From Maioricimonas rarisocia (lineage in GTDB: Bacteria; Planctomycetota; Planctomycetia; Planctomycetales; Planctomycetaceae): DNA of 64,000 nucleotides. A program made the translations under genes and the position numbers. Below the pieces are notes generated by a model that saw nothing but the letters and a program-made list of their open reading frames with translations, was not told the origin of the DNA and did not search any database. Shown in pieces: positions 33,079 to 40,971 of this stretch. The stretch covers positions 2,284,001 to 2,348,000 of the forward strand of contig NZ_CP036275.1 in NCBI RefSeq assembly GCF_007747795.1, read 5' to 3'. How positions within the stretch are numbered: position 1 is the stretch's first letter; the number at the start of each line of letters is the position of its first letter.

Positions 33079-33533
33079 GAGATCAGACCTTCACGGAGCA
33101 TTCGCTCGACGACCCGCTCGCGATGCAGAAAACCATCCTCGAGCGAATCGAGGATCTTGTTCTCGGTGAGGAAAATCCCGAGAATCCCCCCCGGCGGTTC
33201 GAAGTCAATGCGATCATACACGACCGCCTCGCCGTCAACCGCTTCGAAAACATGTTCGTGGACCCAGCGGGGCATGGGGCCGTCGACCATTTCCTCGCGG
33301 AACCGCCGCGGACGTTCGAACTCGACCACCTCGTGGATAATCTCACGAACCTGGCCGAACCCCTGCACGCGAAACTCCAGCCGCGCCCCTTGTGTAATCA
33401 CGTCCGGTGCCGACGTGAACATCAGACCCATGTCGGGGGAGCTCAGCTCCATGAGGTTCTCGGTCCGCGTGAAAAAGTCGAAAACGGTCTCGACAGGACG
33501 TGGAATGGCCTGCCGATGTTCGAAAACCGCCAT
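33075..33533 (-). CDS. SRPBCC (START-like) domain protein
   Basis: 152 residues filling one SRPBCC domain: HRQAIPRPVETVFDFFTRTENL, ELSSPDMGLMFTSAP, REIIHEVVEFERPRRFREEMVDGPMPRWVHEHVF and YDRIDFEPPGGILG. The family binds hydrophobic ligands or acts as cyclase/hydratase; members annotated as SulA-like cell-division inhibitors share this layout, but function here is unknown. ATG 33533 has GGGAG upstream. The stop overlaps the start of the small membrane protein, so the two are expressed together. Divergent from miaA. Confidence 0.82.
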   Translation of the reverse strand: MAVFEHRQAIPRPVETVFDFFTRTENLMELSSPDMGLMFTSAPDVITQGARLEFRVQGFGQVREIIHEVVEFERPRRFREEMVDGPMPRWVHEHVFEAVDGEAVVYDRIDFEPPGGILGIFLTENKILDSLEDGFLHRERVVERMLREGLIS

Positions 33534-33607
33534 ACTCTGCTCCCTGACCCTTGTTTGCGTCTGTTACGTAATCAGCCTGACACCAGCCTTCACAGTTTAG
33601 ACGGAAG

Positions 33608-34546
33608 ATGCACTTCGAACTACGGCTGCTGCAGCGCTGCTGGTTCATTGCCGGCCCTACCGCTGTCGGGAAAACCACCCTCGCCATCGAAATCGCCACT
33701 CGCCTGGGGGCCGAAATCCTCTCGCTGGACTCGATGTCCCTCTACCGCGGCATGGACATCGGTACGGCCAAACCGTCTGCGGAAGAACAGCAGCGCATCC
33801 CCCACCACCTGGTCGATATCCTCGACCCTCACGAGGGATGCGACGTCGCCAACTATGTCGAACTGGCTCATCAAGCGGCCATGGAGATCGACGCCCGCGG
33901 CAAGATCCCCCTCTTTGCTGGCGGAACCGGGCTGTACCTGCGATCGATTCTCCGCGGCGTGTTTGTCGGACCGTCGGCCGATCCGGAATTTCGCAGCAAG
34001 GTCGAAGAGGAAGCCGACGGACAGCCCCCCGGATACCTGCACGAGAAACTCCGGTCGGTCGATCCCGCCTCCGCAGTCCGGCTCCATCCCAATGATCAGC
34101 GACGACTGATCCGTGCGCTGGAAGTTTACCACGTCACTGGACGCCCCGCTTCCGTACTGCAGACGCAGCAGCCGCTCCCCGCCGCCGACCGGCCTCGTCA
34201 CGTCTACTGGCTCGAACCGCCCCGCGACTGGCTGTACGACCGGATCAATCGCCGCGTCGACGCCATGATTGCAGAGGGACTCGTCGACGAGGTCCGCGCA
34301 CTTCTTGCCCGGCCGGATGGGATCGGCTCCACCGCCCGGCAGGCCCTCGGCTACAAGGAGATCATCGACCACCTCGACGGACGCTGCACGCTCGACGAGG
34401 CGATCACCGCGATCAAGACCCGCACCCGGCAGTTCGCCAAACGGCAGCACACCTGGTTCCGCAATCTCGAAGAATGCACGCCCATCGCGGTCATCCCCGA
34501 CGAGTCCCCGTCCGAACTCGCTGATCGCCTGGTCGCGTTGGCGTAG
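33608..34546 (+). CDS. miaA: tRNA dimethylallyltransferase
   Basis: 312 residues. Transfers the dimethylallyl group to A37 of tRNAs that read codons starting with U. P-loop WFIAGPTAVGKTTLA, LSLDSMSLYRGMDIGTAKP, PHHLVDILDPHEGCDVANY, FAGGTGLYLRSILRG, HPNDQRRLIRALEVYHVTG and TRTRQFAKRQHTWFRN are all present, so the enzyme looks complete. GGAAG just before ATG 33608 is close for a ribosome site. A hairpin GTTGGC-GGA-GCCAAC follows just after the stop, then the largest repeat cluster. Confidence 0.95.
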   Translation: MHFELRLLQRCWFIAGPTAVGKTTLAIEIATRLGAEILSLDSMSLYRGMDIGTAKPSAEEQQRIPHHLVDILDPHEGCDVANYVELAHQAAMEIDARGKIPLFAGGTGLYLRSILRGVFVGPSADPEFRSKVEEEADGQPPGYLHEKLRSVDPASAVRLHPNDQRRLIRALEVYHVTGRPASVLQTQQPLPAADRPRHVYWLEPPRDWLYDRINRRVDAMIAEGLVDEVRALLARPDGIGSTARQALGYKEIIDHLDGRCTLDEAITAIKTRTRQFAKRQHTWFRNLEECTPIAVIPDESPSELADRLVALA

Positions 34547-34590
34547 TTGGCGGAGCCAACCGCTCTCCTGCTCTCCTCCTCCTCTCTCGG

Positions 34591-35490
34591 CCCGCAGGGC
34601 CGCGGTGGGGCAGACATTCCTGTCTGCCTGGTAGCGATCTGCAATGCTCAGCACCCGTAGGTCAGGCACCGCCTGCCGCAAGCGTTCACCGGTGATCCGC
34701 TCCGCCGCGTGCCACGGCTCTGCGAGCCGTGCGAATCCATGAAAACGACTCCACGTCGTGAGACAAGTGGGGCAGACATTCCTGTCTGCCTGGTAGCGAT
34801 CCGCAATGCTCAGCAGACGTAGGGCAGGCTCCGCCTGCCGCAAATGACCCTCGATCTTCACTGCGCAGGTAGGCTGGGACTGGTCCCAGCGTCGCAGTTG
34901 GTGCTCCACCCGATCCGGGTGCCACGGCTCTGCGAGCCGTGCGAACTCATAAAAACGAATCCATGTCGTGAGACAAGTGGGGTAGACATTCCTGTCTGCC
35001 TGGGAGCGATCGGCAATGCTCAGCAGACGTAGGGCAGGCTCCGCCTGCCGCAAATGACCTTCGGTCACCACTGCGCAGGTAGGCTGGGACTGGTCCCAGC
35101 AGCAGTAGCCCAGGCACCGCCTGCAGAACACCGGTTCGCCCATCCGCTGGGTGCCCCGGCTCTGCGAACCGTGTGAACTCAAGGCGAGGCATCCACTGCG
35201 AAAGACAAGTGGGGCAGACATTCCTGTCTGCCTGGTAGCGATCTGCAATGCTCAGCAGACGTAGGGCAGGCTCCGCCTGCCGCAAATGACCCTCGATCTT
35301 CACTGCGCAGGTAGGCTGGGACTGGTCCCAGCGTCGCAGTTGGTGCTCCACCCGATCCGGGTGCCACGGCTCTGCGAGCCGTGCGAACTCGAGGCGAGGC
35401 ATCCACTGCGAAAGACCAGTGGGGCAGACATTCCTGTCTGCCTGGTAGCGATCCGCAATGCTCAGCAGCAGTAGGTCAGGCACCGCCTGC
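34591..35490. repeat. Palindromic repeat cluster 6, largest array
   Basis: Five B elements start at 34609, 34771, 34981, 35213 and 35423. Units between them run B-C-D-A-B; A lies at 34711, 34921, a decayed one near 35152, and 35363, so A precedes B by 60 bp in each intact pair. B-to-B distances are 162, 210, 232 and 210. The stretch about 34791-34947 is nearly identical to about 35233-35389, indicating a recent segmental duplication. The whole region 34547-35805 contains no gene, and every open frame is a translation of the repeats. Confidence 0.92.
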
Positions 35491-35805
35491 CGAACACCGG
35501 TTAGTCCATGCGCTGGCGGCGTCGCTGCGCGACGACTGCCACCCACCCATGTCCTGAACCAGAAGCGCCACCTATTTCCTGACCCAACACACAACCACCC
35601 AACCCCTCACCCCTCAAGCCTCGCCTCCCCACACCGTTCGGCACGTTCCTTGCAACCACGTCTCCCTCCAGCAGTCCGTCAACCTGATTGAGACCCAAAG
35701 GCAGGCAATTCGGCCGCGTCTGACCGCTCGAAGACTGCAGCCGGACGGACAGACTTGCAACGACGGATTGTAATTCTTTCAACGCCACACCTTCGGAGAC
35801 CCCGA

Positions 35806-37716
35806 ATGACACCGTCGACGTCTCACGACGCCACTTTCCAGCGCGGCACGACTCCGCGGTTTTACCAGCGTGGCACCGACCGCACCGTTCTCCGCGACAA
35901 TCAGACCGATTTCGAATCCGTCGAATCCGCCTCGCCCTCCCCGGCCGAGGTCATGGCGGCGTTCTTCGCATACGTCCAGTCACAGCTTGCGGCACTTCGT
36001 CGCGCCCCCCGCTCGGCCGATGCCCGCAGCATCGCCCTGCTCTCCTTCCTCGAAAGTCAGAACTTCACCGCCGAGGAAATCGGCCGCATCGGTTTCGGCC
36101 TGTTTACCAGTATCAGCGACATTCGCACATACCTGCGCAGCGTCGGCTTCTCCGATGCTGTCATCGACGAGTCGGGCCTGCTCGAAGACGAACAGGAATC
36201 GCCCCGGCACGAATGGCACGAGTCCCTGGTCCTGCCCGTTCACGATCGCTTCGGTGAAATCGTCGACTGGCTCCGCGTTGATCTGGGCGTCAGTTCACGC
36301 CGACACCTTCGCTACACCACCATGTTCGGATTCGAAACCTCCGGCGTTCCGGTGTACGGCACCGACTCCATCGACTACGCCGCTGGTCACGTCAGCCACG
36401 TCCTGCTGGTCGACGACGTGCTGGATGCCGCTCGACTTCGCGGAGCCGGCATCGTCAACGTCCTGGCAACCGCCGGCCGTGAAGACGCCATGGCTCCCCG
36501 CCGGTGGGAACAGCTCTCCGACCTGGGCATCCAGTCAGTCACCCTGCTGTTCCGCAACTCGGCCGATGCTCATCATCGCATCCGCGGAGTTCAGACCACC
36601 GCACTCCGCGCCCGGCGGACACCGCAGATTCACGTCTTCGATTCGATGCAGTTCGGTCCGGAAGGATCGGCCTGCGATTTCGTTCGCGAGCACGGCGAAG
36701 CGGCCTTCCGGCACCTGCTCGCCAATTCGTCGCTCGTCTATCGCGCCAAGGACCTCGACTGGGCCCCCCGGACGACGACCCGCTGGCGTCGCCCGGCACC
36801 CCGGCCGTTTCACGCCGAAACCTTCTGGAGCACCGTCGACTGGCACCTCGGCAACATTCGCGATTCACAGATGCGCAGCGCCTTTACGAGCGTTGCCACC
36901 GACGTCGCCGAGGCACTCAGCCGTGGCGCGTATCACGAAGCCCGTCGGATCCTCGACCGGCTGCTGGAACCGGTTCACCAGACTCCCGGCACCGTTTCCC
37001 TGCAAGGGGCGCTTGTGCAGCTTCAGGACCGTGCCCGTGCCGATCGACTGACGGTCCCGAACGAGTCACAGTCCCGCTCTGACGCCACCGTCACCACGAT
37101 CGTCGTCGATCGCAGTGGCGCCCAGATCCCCCGCATGGCAGAAGTGCTCGTCGACAACCTGCAGCGCCGGCCCGATTCGACGTGGACCGTCGTCTGCGAC
37201 GATCCCCAGCTCATGACGCTGCACGTGGTTCACGAACTGGCCAACCGCCAGACATCCGGACCGGGGCTGACCATGGCCGAGACCGTCGATCGCCTCGCTC
37301 TCCGCGACCCGCAGGGAGGCTTCGGCGACAAGCCCTGGATCGTCGATGAAGCCGTTGACCAGTTGCAGCAATGGTCCGGTCGCGTCCGGTTCGTCGGCGC
37401 GTCCGCTCGCTGGCACGAAGAGCTGCAGGACGCCCCCACGACGAACGAACCGCCAACCGGCATCCTCGTCGGCCCCTCCGCCAAGAACGCCCTTCAACCC
37501 GGCGGCGAGACCTCGCCCCTGTTCCGCATTGCCGCCCGGCTCGGCTGCGAAGTCGTTTCCGTAACGGTGGCCGAGTCGCATCGACCGAACGGGACAGGCA
37601 ACGGCGGCAACGGTTATGTCGCCGTGCGATCTGGCGAAGCAGCCCGGTTCCATGAAGTGCTCAGTGAAATCGTCGACCGTGCCGAGCATCGGGACGGACA
37701 GCAGTCGCAGCGCTGA
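35806..37716 (+). CDS. DnaG-like TOPRIM-domain protein, probably catalytically inactive
   Basis: 636 residues. Residues about 45-310 follow DnaG primase in order: a helical region (LLSFLESQNFTAEEIGRIGFG), LVLPVHDRFGEIVDWL like the primase IPIRDRRG segment, RYTTMFGFETSGVPVYGTDSID, and a TOPRIM-like LLVDDVLDAARLRGAGIVNVLATAG. The usual catalytic Glu is Asp here and the DxD is absent (LLFRNSADAH). The N-terminal zinc-binding domain of DnaG is missing. Residues 430-636 resemble a RecA-like fold without a Walker A. GGAG 7 nt before ATG 35806 supports the start. It lies alone between two repeat clusters. A role in replication is speculative. Confidence 0.65.
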   Translation: MTPSTSHDATFQRGTTPRFYQRGTDRTVLRDNQTDFESVESASPSPAEVMAAFFAYVQSQLAALRRAPRSADARSIALLSFLESQNFTAEEIGRIGFGLFTSISDIRTYLRSVGFSDAVIDESGLLEDEQESPRHEWHESLVLPVHDRFGEIVDWLRVDLGVSSRRHLRYTTMFGFETSGVPVYGTDSIDYAAGHVSHVLLVDDVLDAARLRGAGIVNVLATAGREDAMAPRRWEQLSDLGIQSVTLLFRNSADAHHRIRGVQTTALRARRTPQIHVFDSMQFGPEGSACDFVREHGEAAFRHLLANSSLVYRAKDLDWAPRTTTRWRRPAPRPFHAETFWSTVDWHLGNIRDSQMRSAFTSVATDVAEALSRGAYHEARRILDRLLEPVHQTPGTVSLQGALVQLQDRARADRLTVPNESQSRSDATVTTIVVDRSGAQIPRMAEVLVDNLQRRPDSTWTVVCDDPQLMTLHVVHELANRQTSGPGLTMAETVDRLALRDPQGGFGDKPWIVDEAVDQLQQWSGRVRFVGASARWHEELQDAPTTNEPPTGILVGPSAKNALQPGGETSPLFRIAARLGCEVVSVTVAESHRPNGTGNGGNGYVAVRSGEAARFHEVLSEIVDRAEHRDGQQSQR

Positions 37717-37796
37717 GAACAGAACGGCTGCACTTTTGAGAAGCGTTCGAACGACAGGTGACATCCGTTGCCTGTCGTTCGTCTTTCCTGCAGCCG

Positions 37797-38173
37797 CAGG
37801 GCAGCGGTGGGGCAGACATTCCTGTCTGCCTGGTAGCGATCGGCAATGCTCAGCAGCCGTAGGGCAGGCACCGCCTGCCGCAAATGACCTTCGGTCACCA
37901 CTGCGCACGTAGGCTGGGACTGGTCCCAGCATCGCAGCTCGTGCTCCACACGTTCCGGGTGCCACGGCTCTGCGAGCCGTGCGAACTCGAGGCGAGGCAT
38001 CCACGGCGAAAGACCAGTGGGGCAGACATTCCTGTCTGCCTGGAAGCGATCCGCAATGCTCAGCAGCCGTAGGGAAGGCTCCGCCTGCCGCCGTCATTGC
38101 TCTCCTCCTCTCCTCTCTACCGTCTCCTCACTCTGCCCGCAGGGCAGCGGTGGGGCAGACATTCCTGGCTGCC
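37797..38173. repeat. Palindromic repeat cluster 7
   Basis: E fused to B at 37797-37830, C near 37862, D near 37913, A at 37961, B at 38021-38040, a decayed C near 38070, E near 38137 and a damaged B (TGGCTGCC arm) at 38154-38173. B-to-B distance is 210, as in cluster 6, and A precedes B by 60. It directly follows the TOPRIM gene and abuts the 3' end of manA. The gap 37717-38214 has no gene. Confidence 0.9.
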
Positions 38174-38214
38174 TGGGAGCACGCCCCCGGTATTCGACAC
38201 TCACCCCTCTTCTC

Positions 38215-39183
38215 TCACGGCACAAACGCATCCAGCACGATGGCGTCGGCAGGAAGATGAAGCCGCGTCGACTGACGGACCGCAGGCAGAAGAGCCGTCT
38301 GGCCGAGCAACAACCCCGTCGACTCGTGGTCCCATTCCAGACGGGCTTCCCCACCGATCACCATGAACACATGGAACCGGCCATCTTCAGGAACCTGAAA
38401 CGCTCCCTCACCCCGGTACCGCCGAATGCAGAAGTACGGGCAGTGCACCAGTTCTTCTGCCGGAATGCCGGCCGGAAGTCTTCGCGGCTCAACCGGCTCG
38501 ACCGGACCCCGCTCGAAGTCGATGCACTTGAGTGCGTCTTCGATGTGCAGTTGCCGCGGCTTGCCGTCGGTTCCGACGCGGCCCCAGTCGTACAGCCGAA
38601 ACGTCAGGTCGCTCGACTGCTGGATCTCGGCCAGCAGGATTCCTTCGCCGATCGCATGCACGGTTCCGGCCGGCACGAAGACGCAGTCACCCGGCTTCAC
38701 CGCGATGGTGTGCAGACACTCTTCGAGTGTTTCGCTGCGAATGTGTTCCTGCAGCGTGGCAGCATCGATGCCTTCCTTCAGGCCCACGTACAGGCGGCTG
38801 TCCCGGTCAGCATCGAGAATGACCCACGCTTCTGTCTTGCCGTTCTCGTCCTGCTGATACGTACGGGCGAGCGCATCGTTCGGGTGAACCTGCACCGACA
38901 GCCGGTCCGATGCATCCAGAAACTTCACCAGCAGCGGGAATTGGTCGCGGTCAAACGACTGCTCGCCGAACAGCTCATCAGCATGATTCGTGACAAGCTC
39001 ATGCAGCGTTGTTCCGGCAAGCGGGCCTTCCACGACAACGCTCTGATCCTCGCCATGGTCGGAGATTTCCCAGCTCTCCGCATAGTCCGATTCGTTGCCG
39101 ATCGGCTTGGCAAGAACGTCACCCAGCCGCCGGCCACCCCAGCGAATCCGTTTGATGATCGGCCGGAACAGCAGTGGTCCCAT
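38215..39183 (-). CDS. manA: Type I mannose-6-phosphate isomerase
   Basis: 322 residues, the short Bacillus-like form. Interconverts mannose 6-phosphate and fructose 6-phosphate. Starts MGPLLFRPIIKRIRWGGRRLG; zinc ligands are in LSVQVHPND (Gln, His), GKTEAWVILDA (Glu) and PAGTVHAIGEG (His). AEIQQSSDLTFRLYDWGR is also typical. AAGGAAACACCC before ATG 39183 supports this start although the frame is open to 39594. It could supply mannose-derived sugars for surface glycans. Divergent from the CsrA-like gene with 228 bp between. Confidence 0.93.
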   Translation of the reverse strand: MGPLLFRPIIKRIRWGGRRLGDVLAKPIGNESDYAESWEISDHGEDQSVVVEGPLAGTTLHELVTNHADELFGEQSFDRDQFPLLVKFLDASDRLSVQVHPNDALARTYQQDENGKTEAWVILDADRDSRLYVGLKEGIDAATLQEHIRSETLEECLHTIAVKPGDCVFVPAGTVHAIGEGILLAEIQQSSDLTFRLYDWGRVGTDGKPRQLHIEDALKCIDFERGPVEPVEPRRLPAGIPAEELVHCPYFCIRRYRGEGAFQVPEDGRFHVFMVIGGEARLEWDHESTGLLLGQTALLPAVRQSTRLHLPADAIVLDAFVP

Positions 39184-39411
39184 TGGGTGTTTCCTTGCCG
39201 ACGGAGACCATTCGAGAGCAACTCGAACCGGACTGTGCAACAACGATCTCGACAACTTCGGCGACGGTCTTCGTTTTCGTTGCGAAGCATAACAATTGGA
39301 ATTGCTGATACCAATTGCAGGTGATAAAGTCCGATGCACTTGTCGCGGCTCAGCATTCATGTGAGCCGAAATCGTGGCTTTCCCATTTCGTGCTTCCCAC
39401 GGAGGAGCGTG

Positions 39412-39570
39412 GTGTCTGAACGCGAGATCGAGGTGACTATCGGTGAAACCATTCAGGTTGGAAACTTGATGGTTACAGTCGTCGATGTCGAAAATGGCGA
39501 GATCCGGTTTCACGTTGAAGACGGAGGCAGCGAACTCGAATTCACCGAAGAATTCCAGACGGATCTCTGA
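39412..39570 (+). CDS. CsrA-like small protein
   Basis: 52 residues from GTG 39412, preceded by an ideal GGAGGAG at 39401-39407. The sequence VTIGETIQVGNLMVTVVDV then NGEIRFHVEDGG follows the CsrA pattern (GETI-IGD-ITVTVLxVxGxQVRIGI), but the N-terminal RR preceding GE and the C-terminal REEIY helix are not conserved. It could be a degenerate RNA-binding translational regulator or a same-fold protein of other function. A longer frame begins at ATG 39334 without a ribosome site. Faces the HlyD gene convergently. Confidence 0.6.
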   Translation: MSEREIEVTIGETIQVGNLMVTVVDVENGEIRFHVEDGGSELEFTEEFQTDL

Positions 39571-39728
39571 GTCCGTCCTTCCAGACAGCCGCACGCATGC
39601 CGCCTGCGATTGCGCACCTGCGCGAGCCCGGCTTCACGGCGGTACCGGCGCAATGAAGCGACTGGCCTGCCCGGCTCCGATGTGGAGACAGGATTGCGGC
39701 TGCGCCGGTCATTGACCCTGAGTGACAA

Positions 39729-40931
39729 TCACCGCACGGTGACTTCGACTCCGTCAACGACCCGGTCGCTCGGATAAATGATCACCCGCTCCCTGGCGGA
39801 CAGGCCTTCGAGCACTTCTGCAGTCGACGGGTTCCGGTGACCCAGTTCGACTTCGCGCAGTTGCGCCCGTCCATCTTCGATGACAAACACCGCCCACTCT
39901 TCTCCGACGCGAAACAGTGCACTGGCCGGAACCTGCAGCACGTCTCCGCCTTCCCACACCACAATCTCCGCCTCGAAGCGAAATCCATCTCCCAGCCGCG
40001 CTGCCTCTGCGGCCGACGTGTTCAGGTCGGCGATCACGTAGACCCGCTGCTCTTCGACGCCCAGCGCCGAGATCTTTGTGAATGCCGCCGGTTCTACCAG
40101 GCGGACCGTCCCTTCGAGCGGCCGCTCTCCGCCCCAGTGATTGACGAACACCCGGGCACCCGGTTCGATCTTCACCGCGTCGGTCGAGAGGACATCGACT
40201 TCCAGTTCGAGATTTCGGGGATCGCCCAGCTCCAGCAGCGGCGTCCCGGGAGAGAGCACTGCACTACTTTCCTGCAGCACCCGCAGGACGACACCGTCGA
40301 TCGGACTGATGATCTCAAACGCCCAGTCGGTCTCCTCGTTCTGACCCTCGGGAGAACTTCGCAGCAGCGCCGCTTCCGACTGGTCGAATTCAAAGCGGGC
40401 GATCTCCACCGCGAATGCCGCCGACCGGTATCGCTCTCGTGCCGTCCGCATTTCCAGCATCGCTTCTTCAAGCTGGTCATCGGTCGCCGCATCCCGTTCG
40501 TGCAGCCGACGCACTCGTTCGTGATGCGCTTCGGCGTTCTCCTGCTCCGCTTCGGCCGCCGCAAGAGTCGCTTCGGCCCGTTTCACCGCCGAGTCGGCCG
40601 CGTTCACTCGGGCACGAGCCTCTGCGAGAGCTCGCGGATTGAGCAGGTCCGGATCACTCGGCAGGATCGTCGCCAGCAGAGTCTCGGTCGCACTCACCGG
40701 ATCGCCCGGATCGAGTTCAATCCGCCGCACCCGGCCCGAAAGTGGGGTCGAAACGAGAAATCGTTCCTTGATGCGCGTCTTGCCATCCTCGCTGACGGCA
40801 ACCGTCATCGGACCACGTTCGACGCTCACCGCGTCGACGGGAACTGGCTTGGGAAGATACGCCCACACGATCAGTGCCAGCAAACCGATTCCAAGGCCAA
40901 TCGGCAGGATTCGTCGCCACCAGGATTTCAT
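39729..40931 (-). CDS. HlyD-family membrane fusion protein
   Basis: 400 residues. One N-terminal membrane helix (ILPIGLGIGLLALIVWAYL) is followed by a periplasmic adaptor: a lipoyl-like half (RFLVSTPLSGRVRRIELDPGD), a long coiled-coil rich in Ala/Glu (about 95-175), the second lipoyl half (EIISPIDGVVLRVLQESSAVL) and beta-barrel regions. Such proteins link an inner-membrane ABC or RND pump to the outer membrane. It begins 41 bp after the permease stop; TTG 40958 would leave only 13 bp. No clear ribosome site exists, so coupling to the permease is plausible. No ATPase gene is adjacent. Confidence 0.88.
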   Translation of the reverse strand: MKSWWRRILPIGLGIGLLALIVWAYLPKPVPVDAVSVERGPMTVAVSEDGKTRIKERFLVSTPLSGRVRRIELDPGDPVSATETLLATILPSDPDLLNPRALAEARARVNAADSAVKRAEATLAAAEAEQENAEAHHERVRRLHERDAATDDQLEEAMLEMRTARERYRSAAFAVEIARFEFDQSEAALLRSSPEGQNEETDWAFEIISPIDGVVLRVLQESSAVLSPGTPLLELGDPRNLELEVDVLSTDAVKIEPGARVFVNHWGGERPLEGTVRLVEPAAFTKISALGVEEQRVYVIADLNTSAAEAARLGDGFRFEAEIVVWEGGDVLQVPASALFRVGEEWAVFVIEDGRAQLREVELGHRNPSTAEVLEGLSARERVIIYPSDRVVDGVEVTVR

Positions 40932-40971
40932 GGAGAATGCCCATCTGTGGATCCGCAACGTCGTCGTGAAG

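Noticed and set aside
34591..35490. Possible CRISPR array
   Set aside because: Repeats are palindromes of several types with partly conserved linkers, not identical repeats with unique 30-40 bp spacers; no cas genes seen.
34547..35594. Long frames on both strands in the repeat array
   Set aside because: They are translations of palindromes A-D (recurring RTARRAVAP, QADRNVCPT) and would be false hypothetical proteins.
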